A stretch of DNA of 6,078 nucleotides from Prevotellaceae bacterium (GCA_021204545.1 JAJPZF010000274.1:1-6078), one strand, 5' to 3'; counted from the first letter of the stretch, positions 1 to 6,078 are shown. Numbers and translations are program-made. Notes: generated from the letters alone by a model not told the origin.

Positions 1-74
1 GCAAGCACCAAGTCCTTGAAGATCCTTGTCTCAAGAGACAGGATCTGGTCAGTCGCTCCCAGGATTTTCCCTTC
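1..74 (-). pseudogene. mutS: Continuation of the mutS reading frame beyond the amber codon (partial, runs off window)
   Basis: Past the TAG at 75-77 the same frame stays open to the window edge for 24 full codons. It reads EGKILGATDQILSLETRIF and continues KDLVLA. This matches the family's usual stretch after ITEELKEYEEKIL, where E. coli MutS has ELKEYEDKVL followed by a similar lever helix. The amber codon therefore sits at a position normally filled by tyrosine, and no frame change is involved. The ATPase domain should lie beyond the window. Whether the gene is a true nonsense mutant or carries a base-calling error cannot be decided here. Confidence 0.8.
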
Positions 75-1598
75 CTAGTCCATAAGCTCTTCCGTGATGT
101 AGCGCTCAGCCTGAGCCAGTGTCTGTTTGCGAATCCATTCAGCGGGCACGAGGTCTCTGAACGTGTTGCGCACCTCCAGATAGTAGCCAAACACATTGTT
201 ATAGCCTATCTTCAGACTCGCGATGCCTGTCTTCTCGCTCTCGCGCTGCTGTATCCTAAGGAGATGTTCCTTGCTGTGATAGGCTATGTCACGCAGCTCG
301 TCCAGCTCCGGGCTTACGCCGCTGTTGATGACGTTCCCCTTGCCTACGCTCAGGGGCGGGTCGGGCTGCAGCTCGCGCTTGATGCGCTCGCGGATTGTGG
401 CGCACTTGTTCATCTGCTCCCCTATCAGTCTCAGCGTCTCGTTCTCCGCTTGCTGGCACGCGTCCTTGATTGGCTCTATCGCGTCGAGCGCAATCCTCAG
501 CTGCACGATGTCACGGGGACTGACCCTGCCCACCGCCACCTTTGAGACAATCCTCTCGAGGTCTCCTATGCGGTGCAGCTGCTCGTCGAGCAAAATACGC
601 AGGGAAGGACTTTTGAACAGGCAGTCCACCACGTCAAGCCTTTGGTTAATCACCCGCACATCCTTCTGAGGGAAGACGACCCATCGCCTGAGCATCCTGG
701 CTCCCATAGGCGTTATCGTGCGGTCTATCACGTCGCAAAGCGACTTGCCGTCCTCGTTCATCGGGCTGAGAAGTTCCAGACTTCTGACCGTGAACTTGTC
801 GAGCCTCAGGAATTTCTCTTCCTCTATTCTCGCCAGACTGCTGATGTGCCGCGTCTGCAAGTGCTGCGTTATCTCGAGATACTGCAAGATTGCGCCCGAA
901 GCCACGATGCCATTATGCAGATGGTCAACGCCGAATCCCTTGAGGTTCTTAACCTCGAAGTGGCGGAGCAGCTTCTTCAGAGCCGTTTGCTCGGTGAAAA
1001 TCCAGTCCTCCAGCTCGAACGTGCAGTGTTTCGTGCCGAAGAGATTCTCGAAAAGCGCCTTCTTCCCGCGCTCGTACAGGATCTCTTTCGGCGAGAAGTT
1101 GGCTATGAGTTTGTCAATATATTCAGCAGTACCCTCAGCGGTCAGGAACTCACCCGTGCTGATGTCGAGGAAAGCTATGCCGCAGGCCGCCTTGCCGAAG
1201 TGAACAGCCGCAAGGAAGTTGTTCTCCTTATGGTTAAGAACGTTATCGCTCATCGCCACACCTGGGGTCACGAGTTCGGTAATTCCTCGCTTCACCAAGC
1301 TTTTCGCCTTCTTCGGGTCTTCCAGTTGGTCGCAGATGGCCACACGGCGACCTGCCCTGATCAGCTTAGGCAAATACGTGTCGAGCGCATGGTGAGGGAA
1401 GCCCGCCATGGCAGTGTCCGCCTCGCCTTTATTGCCCCTTTTTGTAAGAGTTATGCCGAGAATGCTCGCAGCCGTTGCGGCGTCCTCGCCGTATGTCTCA
1501 TAGAAATCGCCACAGCGAAACAGAAGTATGGCGTCAGGATGCTTGCTCTTCAGGTCGAAGAACTGCCTCATCATGGGAGTTTGTGCCTCGTTCGCCAT
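75..1598 (-). CDS. mutS: DNA mismatch repair protein MutS, N-terminal portion ended by an in-frame amber codon
   Basis: MutS binds mismatched bases and recruits MutL. This frame gives 507 residues, whereas full MutS is usually about 850-880. The mismatch-binding domain is intact, with [11 protein letters not shown] followed by GDFYE; the Phe-Tyr-Glu wedge is residues 32-34 (bases 1497-1505). The connector domain (about 125-255), core levers and clamp (about 265-500) follow, including the clamp-to-lever stretch GYYLEVRN and the [14 protein letters not shown] segment. The frame then meets TAG at 75-77, so the rest of the core and the whole Walker ATPase and dimerisation region would be lost if translation stops. 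I place the start at [10 protein letters not shown] (1598). The ATG at 1631 adds 11 residues not typical of the family and falls about where transcription should begin from the box at 1636-1643. The gene stands apart from metY, with its own promoter. Confidence 0.93.
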   Translation of the reverse strand: MANEAQTPMMRQFFDLKSKHPDAILLFRCGDFYETYGEDAATAASILGITLTKRGNKGEADTAMAGFPHHALDTYLPKLIRAGRRVAICDQLEDPKKAKSLVKRGITELVTPGVAMSDNVLNHKENNFLAAVHFGKAACGIAFLDISTGEFLTAEGTAEYIDKLIANFSPKEILYERGKKALFENLFGTKHCTFELEDWIFTEQTALKKLLRHFEVKNLKGFGVDHLHNGIVASGAILQYLEITQHLQTRHISSLARIEEEKFLRLDKFTVRSLELLSPMNEDGKSLCDVIDRTITPMGARMLRRWVVFPQKDVRVINQRLDVVDCLFKSPSLRILLDEQLHRIGDLERIVSKVAVGRVSPRDIVQLRIALDAIEPIKDACQQAENETLRLIGEQMNKCATIRERIKRELQPDPPLSVGKGNVINSGVSPELDELRDIAYHSKEHLLRIQQRESEKTGIASLKIGYNNVFGYYLEVRNTFRDLVPAEWIRKQTLAQAERYITEELMD

Positions 1599-1635
1599 TT
1601 CGTCTGTAGTGTCTTTTTGGGAAGACCGCAACGGG

Positions 1636-1667
1636 CAAAATTAAATTTTTAGCTTTATATTAGCAAG
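1636..1667 (-). promoter_or_regulatory. Bacteroidetes-type promoter for mutS
   Basis: On the minus strand a perfect -7 box, TAATTTTG (1643 down to 1636), matches the Bacteroidetes primary sigma consensus TAnnTTTG. A -33 element CTTG (1667-1664, three of four bases of TTTG) lies exactly 20 bases upstream, inside the accepted 19-21 spacing. The spacer is AT-rich. Transcription should start near 1629, giving a leader of about 30 bases before the ATG at 1598. This supports that start over the ATG at 1631. Confidence 0.6.
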
Positions 1668-1701
1668 ATAGGAGGAGACATTTCCTTTTTCATAGACGAA
1701 T

Positions 1702-1736
1702 GACGCGCGTGGATTCCGCATTCCTCCACGCGCGTC
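1702..1736 (-). terminator. Perfect 12-bp hairpin downstream of metY, candidate terminator
   Basis: GACGCGCGTGGA (1702-1713) and TCCACGCGCGTC (1725-1736) are exact reverse complements separated by an 11-base loop. The hairpin begins 26 bases past the metY stop and lies upstream of the mutS promoter, where the ychF-lgt-metY transcript should end. There is no clear U-run after the stem on the minus strand, so it is not a textbook intrinsic terminator. It might instead stabilise the 3' end or act with Rho. Confidence 0.5.
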
Positions 1737-1762
1737 TTCGCTTGCGATTTGACCGCTTCCCG

Positions 1763-3043
1763 CTATTCTCCGAGAGCCTGCTTTATGTCCGCTATGATGT
1801 CCTCCACGTCTTCTATCCCAACAGACAGGCGGATGAGGTCGGGAGCTATGCCAGCCGCCCGCAGTTGTTCCTCAGAGAGTTGGCGATGGGTGTGGCTTGC
1901 GGGATGCAGGACGCAGGTGCGCGCGTCAGCCACGTGCGTCACGATGCTTATCATCTTCAGCGAGTCCATGAAACGGATAGCCGTGTCGCGGTCGCCCTTC
2001 AAGCCGAAGGCAATCACTCCGCACGAGCCGTCGGGCAGGTATTTCTGCCCGAGACTGTAGTATTTGTCTGTAGGTAAACCTGGGTAGCTTATCCACGCAA
2101 CCTTCTCGTTCGCGGAGAGAAACTCAGCCACCCGCTGTGCGTTCTGGCAATGCCTCTGCATACGCAGGTGCAAAGTCTCTATGCCCAGGTTCAGAAGGAA
2201 GGCGTTGAACGGGCTTTGGATAGAGCCGAGGTCGCGCATTATCTGGGCGGTTGCCTTGGTGATGAATGCATTCTTTCCGAAAGCCTTAGCGTATGTCAGG
2301 CCGTGGTACGACGCGTCAGGCTGGCAAAGGCCGGGGAACTTCTCGGCATGCGCAAGCCAGTCGAAGTTGCCGCTGTCCACGATGCAGCCGCCCACGCTCG
2401 TTGCGTGTCCGTCGAGATATTTGGTGGTTGAGTGAATGACTATGTCAGCCCCCCACTCTATCGGGCGGCAGTTGATGGGCGTTGCGAAAGTGTTGTCGAT
2501 GATGAGCGGCAGTCCGTGGCGGTGCGCCATGCGGGCAAATCGCTCGATGTCGAAGACGTGGCAGCCGGGGTTCGATATAGTTTCGCCGAAGACACACTTG
2601 GTGTTGGGCTGTATCAGGCGTTCTATCTCCTCGTTCGTGCAGTCGGGGTCGAAAAACGTGCAGTCAATCCCCAGTTTCTTCATTGTGACACCGAAGAGGT
2701 TATACGTGCCACCGTAAATGTTGTTGCTGGCAATGAAATGGCTTCCCGCCTCGCAAACGTTGAAGACGGAATAGAAACTGGCGGCCTGTCCCGAAGATGT
2801 GAGCATAGCAGCCACGCCGCCCTCCAATTCCTTAATCTTGTCAGCCACCGTGTCGTTGGTCGGGTTCTGAAGGCGTGTATAGAAATATCCCGTGTCCTTA
2901 AGGTCGAACAGCCGAGCCATCTGGTCGCTGTCGTCATACTTGAAGGTTGTGCTCTGGAAGATAGGCAGCATTCTCGGCTCGCCGTTCTTGGGCCGCCAGC
3001 CGCTCTGCACACAAATAGTGCCTTGGTTCGGTTTCTTAGTCAT
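1763..3043 (-). CDS. metY: O-acetylhomoserine aminocarboxypropyltransferase / sulfhydrylase (Cys/Met metabolism PLP enzyme)
   Basis: A 426-residue fold-type I PLP enzyme of the cystathionine gamma-synthase family. The best match is O-acetylhomoserine sulfhydrylase, which makes homocysteine from O-acetylhomoserine and sulfide in the cytoplasm. The Schiff-base lysine is K208 in HSTTKYLDGH; D183 in IIDNTF pairs with the PLP ring nitrogen. Y55 and R57 in YFYTRLQNPT are the phosphate contacts that come from the neighbouring subunit, and SSGQAA (83-88) is the glycine loop. The length and the VQSGWRP opening fit the long MetY type better than the shorter MetB/MetC types. HPASHTHRQL near residue 380 matches the family's substrate-binding region. 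It starts 3 bases after lgt and is the last gene of the operon, followed by a strong hairpin. I see no SAM riboswitch, as expected for an internal operon gene. MetZ-like use of O-succinylhomoserine cannot be excluded from sequence alone. Confidence 0.9.
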   Translation of the reverse strand: MTKKPNQGTICVQSGWRPKNGEPRMLPIFQSTTFKYDDSDQMARLFDLKDTGYFYTRLQNPTNDTVADKIKELEGGVAAMLTSSGQAASFYSVFNVCEAGSHFIASNNIYGGTYNLFGVTMKKLGIDCTFFDPDCTNEEIERLIQPNTKCVFGETISNPGCHVFDIERFARMAHRHGLPLIIDNTFATPINCRPIEWGADIVIHSTTKYLDGHATSVGGCIVDSGNFDWLAHAEKFPGLCQPDASYHGLTYAKAFGKNAFITKATAQIMRDLGSIQSPFNAFLLNLGIETLHLRMQRHCQNAQRVAEFLSANEKVAWISYPGLPTDKYYSLGQKYLPDGSCGVIAFGLKGDRDTAIRFMDSLKMISIVTHVADARTCVLHPASHTHRQLSEEQLRAAGIAPDLIRLSVGIEDVEDIIADIKQALGE

Positions 3044-3046
3044 GAT

Positions 3047-3892
3047 TTATCGCTTTGTTTTCTGATTGTTCACACTTGCTCTCAGCCCGCACACCACGAA
3101 GTAAACGCCAACCACCACGAAGGGGATGCTCAGGAGCTGCCCCATGTTCAGCCACATCCCGCTTTCAAACGCCTCCTGGTTCTCTTTGAAACGCTCGATG
3201 AATATGCGGCTTAGGAAGATAAGTGTCAGGCACAGGCCGAAGAAGAAGCCCGTCCCTACCCTCTTGGGCATAAGTCTGTAGAGAATCCACCCTGCGACGA
3301 AGAAGAGCGCGTAGCACAGTGCCTCGTAAAGCTGCCCAGGGTGGCGCGGGATGGTGTCAACGCTTTGGAAGACGAACGCCCAGGGAACGTCGGTGGGCTT
3401 GCCTATTATCTCGCTGTTCATAAGGTTGCCCAGGCGAATGGCGCAGGCGCAAACTGGTGTCACAATGCCTATGTTGTCGAGAACGGTAAGCGGCTTCAGC
3501 TTCATTCTCCGCACGTAAAGCCAGAGGGCAAGCATCATGCCGAGCGTGCCTCCGTGGCTCGCCAGTCCCTCGTAGCCTACGAAGTGCCAGCCGCCCGCGT
3601 CGTGGCGCACTGGAAGTATCATTTCAACTGGGTGAGTGAGATAGTAGCCCGGCTCGTAGAACAGGCAGTGGCCGAGCCTCGCGCCCACGAGTATTCCGAC
3701 GAAGCAATACAGGAACAGCGGCTCGAACTTCTCTTCCGCGATGCCCTGCTCCCTATAAAGCCGCCCAGCGAGCAGGTAGACGGCAAGCAAGCCCACGCAC
3801 CAGCATATCGAATACCAGCGCACGGCGAAGCTCCCGAGATGGAAGGCCACAGGGTCGGGATTCCAGAAGATGTAGAGAAACTCTGCGGACAT
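3047..3892 (-). CDS. lgt: Phosphatidylglycerol--prolipoprotein diacylglyceryl transferase
   Basis: Lgt is the inner-membrane enzyme that transfers diacylglycerol from phosphatidylglycerol to the lipobox cysteine of prolipoproteins, the first step of lipoprotein maturation. The 281-residue product has about seven hydrophobic segments (roughly 20-43, 57-80, 110-128, 138-152, 188-208, 214-231 and 250-269). Family signatures are in order: GARLGHCLFY (70-79), the ASHGG loop with the essential His (H113), RLGNLMNSEIIG (153-164) with the conserved Arg, RHPGQLYE (183-190), and SRIFIERFK near 228-236. The last membrane segment starts with MGQLLSIP. The start at 3892 lies 15 bases after the ychF stop, with no clear Shine-Dalgarno sequence, as is usual in Bacteroidetes. 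It ends in TAA only 3 bases before metY, so co-transcription is very likely. The sequence looks intact. Confidence 0.96.
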   Translation of the reverse strand: MSAEFLYIFWNPDPVAFHLGSFAVRWYSICWCVGLLAVYLLAGRLYREQGIAEEKFEPLFLYCFVGILVGARLGHCLFYEPGYYLTHPVEMILPVRHDAGGWHFVGYEGLASHGGTLGMMLALWLYVRRMKLKPLTVLDNIGIVTPVCACAIRLGNLMNSEIIGKPTDVPWAFVFQSVDTIPRHPGQLYEALCYALFFVAGWILYRLMPKRVGTGFFFGLCLTLIFLSRIFIERFKENQEAFESGMWLNMGQLLSIPFVVVGVYFVVCGLRASVNNQKTKR

Positions 3893-3907
3893 CAGGCGAA
3901 ATCTCTG

Positions 3908-5011
3908 CTAAACGTTGAAACGGAAGTGCATAATGTCTCCGTCCTGAACAACGTAGTCCTTGCCCTCAACCCCCATCTTCCCCGCCTCGCGCGCGGCGGC
4001 CTCGCTGCCGTACTTAATGTAATCCTCGTATTTTATCACCTCTGCGCGGATGAATCCCTTCTCGAAGTCGGTGTGAATAACGCCTGCGCATTGCGGAGCT
4101 TTCCAGCCGCGGCGGAACGTCCACGCCTTTACTTCCATCTCGCCTGCCGTGAGGAATGTCTGAAGGTTAAGCAGGCTGTAGATGGCTTTTATCAGGCGGT
4201 TGCAGCCGCTCTCCTCGAGCCCCATGTCGGCGAGAAACAATTGTTTTTCCTCGTAGCTGTCGAGTTCTGCGATGTCCGCCTCGGTCTGTGCGCTGATTAT
4301 CAGCATGCCCGCGTTCTCGCCCTCTATGGCTTTCTCCACCGCCTCGGTGTAGTGGTTGCCATGAGCCGCACTCTTGTCGTCAACGTTACACACATACAGC
4401 ACGGGCTTCGTGGTGAGCAGGAACAAGCCCTTGGCTGCCTCCAGCTCATCTTCCGTTTCAAATGTCACAGTCCTTGCGCTCTTTCCCTCCGCGAGCGCCT
4501 TGCGGTAAGCCTCAAGCACGCTGAGTTCCGTCCTCGCCTGCTTGCTTCCGCCCACTTTCGCCGCTTTCTCAACGCGCTTGATGCGCTGCTCCACTGTGTC
4601 CAAGTCCTTGAGCTGCAGCTCGATGTCTATTATCTCTTTGTCCCTGACTGGGTCGACGCTGCCGTCGACATGCACGATGTTTTCGTTGTCGAAGCAGCGA
4701 AGCACGTGGATTATAGCGTCACATTCCCGAATATTAGCGAGGAATTGGTTTCCCAAGCCCTCGCCCTTGCTCGCGCCCTTGACGAGCCCGGCGATGTCCA
4801 CTATGTCGCAGACGGCGGGAACTATGCGGCCCGGGTGAACCAGCTCGGCGAGACGCGTCAGTCTCTCATCGGGAACGCTCACCTGCCCCTGCTGGGCTTC
4901 TATGGTGCAGAATGGGAAGTTGGCCGCCTGCGCCTTAGCGCTCGAGAGGCAATTGAATAGGGTGGACTTCCCCACGTTAGGCAGTCCCACGATACCTGCT
5001 TTTAAAGCCAT
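3908..5011 (-). CDS. ychF: Redox-regulated ATPase / ribosome-associated P-loop protein YchF (OLA1 family)
   Basis: The product has 367 residues, the normal size for YchF, a universally conserved Obg-related P-loop protein that prefers ATP over GTP and associates with ribosomes; in other bacteria it is linked to stress responses. The P-loop GLPNVGKST lies at residues 9-17, the G3 segment DIAGLVKGASKGEGLG near residue 70, and an NVDD G4-like motif near residue 210. Between G3 and G4 is a charged helical stretch (about 125-180) consistent with the family's coiled coil. The C-terminal TGS domain holds the typical GWKAPQCAGVIHTDFEKGFI segment, and the protein ends in MHFRFNV, the standard family terminus, before TAG. 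The frame stays open to 5299, but homology starts at MALKAGIVG, and the extra part would run through intergenic repeats, so the start is placed at 5011. It is the first gene of a likely ychF-lgt-metY operon. Confidence 0.96.
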   Translation of the reverse strand: MALKAGIVGLPNVGKSTLFNCLSSAKAQAANFPFCTIEAQQGQVSVPDERLTRLAELVHPGRIVPAVCDIVDIAGLVKGASKGEGLGNQFLANIRECDAIIHVLRCFDNENIVHVDGSVDPVRDKEIIDIELQLKDLDTVEQRIKRVEKAAKVGGSKQARTELSVLEAYRKALAEGKSARTVTFETEDELEAAKGLFLLTTKPVLYVCNVDDKSAAHGNHYTEAVEKAIEGENAGMLIISAQTEADIAELDSYEEKQLFLADMGLEESGCNRLIKAIYSLLNLQTFLTAGEMEVKAWTFRRGWKAPQCAGVIHTDFEKGFIRAEVIKYEDYIKYGSEAAAREAGKMGVEGKDYVVQDGDIMHFRFNV

Positions 5012-5031
5012 GCCGTCATGTTTTGCGCTTG

Positions 5032-5039
5032 CAAAGATA
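5032..5039 (-). promoter_or_regulatory. -7 box of a putative ychF operon promoter
   Basis: The minus strand reads TATCTTTG, a perfect TAnnTTTG match, 20 bases before the ychF ATG. This would give a leader of roughly 10-17 bases. No TTTG occurs at the expected 19-21-base spacing upstream, so only half of the promoter is visible. The position, between the repeat block and the first gene of the operon, supports the call. Confidence 0.45.
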
Positions 5040-5132
5040 AACAAATCCGGGCAATATGAGGTAGGGCAGGCTGGTTTTTGTGAACACCTTGCGAGCTGTC
5101 GAGCGAACCCTTGCGAGGCGTTGCCCGACGAC

Positions 5133-5198
5133 CGCGCAGTCTTCTCCAGAAAGTCGCGCAGTTTTTTCCAGAAAGTCGCGCAGTGTTTTCGCAAAAGA
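5133..5198. repeat. Three tandem copies of a 22-base unit
   Basis: CGCGCAGT recurs at 5133, 5155 and 5177, an exact 22-base period. The longer block CCAGAAAGTCGCGCAGT is identical at 5146-5162 and 5168-5184. The third unit (5177-5198) is diverged in its second half. The block is non-coding: frames crossing it are low-complexity and tied to no conserved gene. The repeats adjoin directly with no spacer, so this is not a CRISPR array. Confidence 0.8.
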
Positions 5199-5232
5199 CG
5201 CACGAGGCGTTGCGCATTGACAATAAGATTAG

Positions 5233-5371
5233 CCCCGAAGGGGCATAACAAGCGTAGCCGGGGGTCGAGCGAAGCGACACCCCCAGTTGGTCGGCACAAA
5301 TCGGACTAACGTCCGATACCGGGGGTTCCGCTTCGCTTAACCCCTGGCTATCATGTGTAACCCCTTCGGGG
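5233..5371. repeat. REPIN-like inverted pair of palindromic repeat units
   Basis: Two similar units of about 55 bases face each other. The left unit (5233-5287) carries CCCCGAAGGGG, then TAGCC, then a G-rich/C-rich stem around AGCGAAGCG. The right unit (5318-5371) carries the same elements in reverse complement. Over the 33 bases from TAGCC inward (5255-5287 against 5350-5318) I count 27 identities. The 11-base CCCCGAAGGGG is identical in both and is itself a stem-loop. The spacer holds a further perfect hairpin, ATCGGACTAACGTCCGAT (5300-5317). This is the layout of a REPIN, a doublet of REP sequences of the sort mobilised by RAYT transposases elsewhere. No such transposase is in the window. 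The REPIN label is inference from structure. Confidence 0.7.
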
Positions 5372-5373
5372 TT
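5359..5373. other. Hairpin AACCCC-TTC-GGGGTT downstream of polA
   Basis: A perfect 6-bp stem with a 3-base loop forms the polA-proximal end of the REPIN-like element. Its stem ends about 100 bases past the polA stop and it lacks a U-run on the minus strand. It may slow transcription or protect the polA 3' end, as REP hairpins do in other bacteria, but it is a weak candidate for an intrinsic terminator. Confidence 0.4.
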
Positions 5374-5470
5374 TCCGTTGCGAGGCAATGCCATCTCACG
5401 CCCGAGACAAATCAATCCCCCGCCCGAGGCGATGCCAAATATCTGTGTAAATCTGGATGAAACTCTGCCG

Positions 5471-6078
5471 CTAATGCGCCTCAAGCCAGTTGCCGCCCCA
5501 GCCGCAGTCCGCCACCAGCGGCACGCTGAGCTTGCACACCCCCTGCATCTCCTCTATGACGAGCCGCTCCATCGCCGCCTTTTCCTCGGGCGGCACACTG
5601 AAGTTCAGCTCGTCGTGCACTTGCAGGATCATCTTGCTTCTCAGCCCCTCCTCCCTCATCCTTCGGCTGATATTTATCATCGCAATCTTGATGATGTCGG
5701 CCGCTGTGCCTTGTATCGGGGCGTTGATGGCGTTGCGCTCTGCCATCCCCCTCACTGTGGCGTTGCGACTGTTTATGTTGGGTTGCGCCAAACGTCGGTG
5801 GAAAAGCGTCTCCGTGAAGCCTGTGCGGCGGGTGCGCTCTATGCTGTCGTCCATATATTTCCGCACGCCCGGATACGTCACGAAGTAACCTTCAATCAAC
5901 TCCTTCGCCTCTTTTCTGCTGCAGCCAAGCCGCTCGGAGAGCCCGAACGCGCTGATGCCGTAGATGATTCCGAAGTTGGCGGTCTTCGCCGACCGCCTTT
6001 CCTCCTTTGTCACCTCGGCGAGTGGTTTGTGGAATATCTTCGAGGCGGTGGCGGCGTGTATGTCGTGCCCTGCGCAAA
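5471..6078 (-). CDS. polA: DNA polymerase I, C-terminal polymerase domain (partial, 5' end outside window)
   Basis: This is the last 202 codons of a family A DNA polymerase, which fills gaps and replaces RNA primers during replication and repair. The visible part begins in the fingers, at a stretch reading AGHDIHAATASKIF. Motif B follows as RRSAKTANFGIIYG (about 5957-5998), with the lysine and aromatic residue that contact the incoming nucleotide; the aromatic residue is Phe. Next is the conserved AERNAINAPIQGTAADIIK segment, then motif C as QVHDEL (5606-5623), whose Asp binds a catalytic metal. The protein ends in WLEAH before TAG, the usual family C-terminus, so the 3' end is complete. The 5'-nuclease and 3'-exonuclease-like regions lie outside the window. 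One odd point is HRRLAQPNI at 5774-5800, where the family normally has a form close to RRRYLPDI. No Shine-Dalgarno or start can be judged here. Identity is very secure. Confidence 0.97.
   Translation of the reverse strand, partial: CAGHDIHAATASKIFHKPLAEVTKEERRSAKTANFGIIYGISAFGLSERLGCSRKEAKELIEGYFVTYPGVRKYMDDSIERTRRTGFTETLFHRRLAQPNINSRNATVRGMAERNAINAPIQGTAADIIKIAMINISRRMREEGLRSKMILQVHDELNFSVPPEEKAAMERLVIEEMQGVCKLSVPLVADCGWGGNWLEAH

Larger units (their letters stand above)
5114..5435. repeat. Four dispersed copies of an 11-base CGAGGC(G/A)(T/A)TGC motif
   Basis: Copies on the plus strand are at 5114-5124 and 5203-5213 (both CGAGGCGTTGC), 5381-5391 (CGAGGCAATGC) and 5425-5435 (CGAGGCGATGC). The first pair brackets the 22-base tandem array, and the second and third bracket the REPIN-like element. 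The span given covers the outermost copies, not a continuous repeat. Their function is unknown; they could be boundaries or relics of insertion of the enclosed repeat blocks. Confidence 0.55.

Noticed and set aside
75..77. TAG reassigned to an amino acid (alternative code, or pyrrolysine)
   Set aside because: polA, ychF and metY each end with TAG exactly at the conserved C-terminus of their families, so TAG acts as stop in this genome. No pyl genes or suppressor tRNA are visible.
1599..1631. Upstream ATG at 1631 as the mutS start
   Set aside because: It adds 11 residues atypical of the family and lies about at the predicted transcription start of the promoter at 1636-1667.
573..1652. 359-codon open frame on the plus strand
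   Set aside because: It is antisense to mutS, whose mismatch-binding, connector and core domains are clear. The plus-strand product resembles nothing recognisable.
3341..4960. 539-codon open frame on the plus strand
   Set aside because: It lies antisense to lgt and ychF, both unmistakable by motif. Its translation shows no family features, and long antisense frames are common in GC-rich coding DNA.
5133..5198. CRISPR array
   Set aside because: The 22-base units abut with no unique spacers, there are only three copies, and no cas gene is present.
5012..5299. N-terminal extension of ychF
   Set aside because: The frame is open, but the extra residues come from the 22-base repeats and from sequence containing the promoter box. 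YchF homologues begin at the MALKAGIVG equivalent.
5232..5373. Riboswitch or structured leader for ychF
   Set aside because: The block lies more than 190 bases upstream of the likely ychF promoter box, so it would not be in that transcript's leader, and its two-arm inverted layout fits a dispersed repeat better.
5002..5484. 160-codon minus-strand frame (with a plus-strand counterpart at 4902-5309) across the polA-ychF gap
   Set aside because: It is built almost wholly from REPIN and tandem repeat sequence, overlaps the ends of both neighbours out of frame, and has no conserved domain.

Overview
This 6,078-base window reads as an ordinary chromosomal housekeeping segment from a member of the Bacteroidales, probably Prevotella-like. 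The evidence is protein sequence style (PolA, MutS, MetY, Lgt and YchF all resemble that order), start sites without Shine-Dalgarno sequences, and upstream boxes of the Bacteroidetes TAnnTTTG type. Genus placement is inference. All recognisable genes lie on the minus strand, so transcription runs from high to low coordinates.

Region by region, in transcription order: (1) 6078-5471 is the 3' third of polA (DNA polymerase I), cut by the window edge. (2) 5470-5012 is a 459-base non-coding gap dense in repeats. It holds a REPIN-like inverted pair of GC-rich palindromic units (5233-5371), a 22-base tandem repeat in three copies (5133-5198) and four scattered copies of an 11-base motif. A TATCTTTG promoter box lies just upstream of ychF. 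(3) 5011-1763 is a compact run of ychF, lgt and metY with gaps of 15 and 3 bases, almost certainly one operon. (4) 1762-1599 holds a perfect 12-base-pair hairpin after metY and a well-spaced Bacteroidetes-type promoter for mutS. (5) 1598-1 is mutS, read up to the window edge but interrupted at 75-77 by an in-frame TAG.

The genes do not form one pathway. They cover replication and repair (polA, mutS), a conserved ribosome-associated ATPase (ychF), lipoprotein maturation (lgt) and sulfur assimilation into homocysteine (metY).

The most notable observation is the amber codon in mutS. It replaces a residue that is usually tyrosine, and recognisable MutS sequence continues in the same frame on the far side. 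TAG is also the genuine terminator of polA, ychF and metY, so codon reassignment is unlikely; a nonsense mutation (possible mutator strain) or a sequence error is more likely. The second point of interest is the repeat-packed polA-ychF gap. I see no phage, CRISPR, transposase, tRNA or rRNA, and no sign of a novel multi-gene system.
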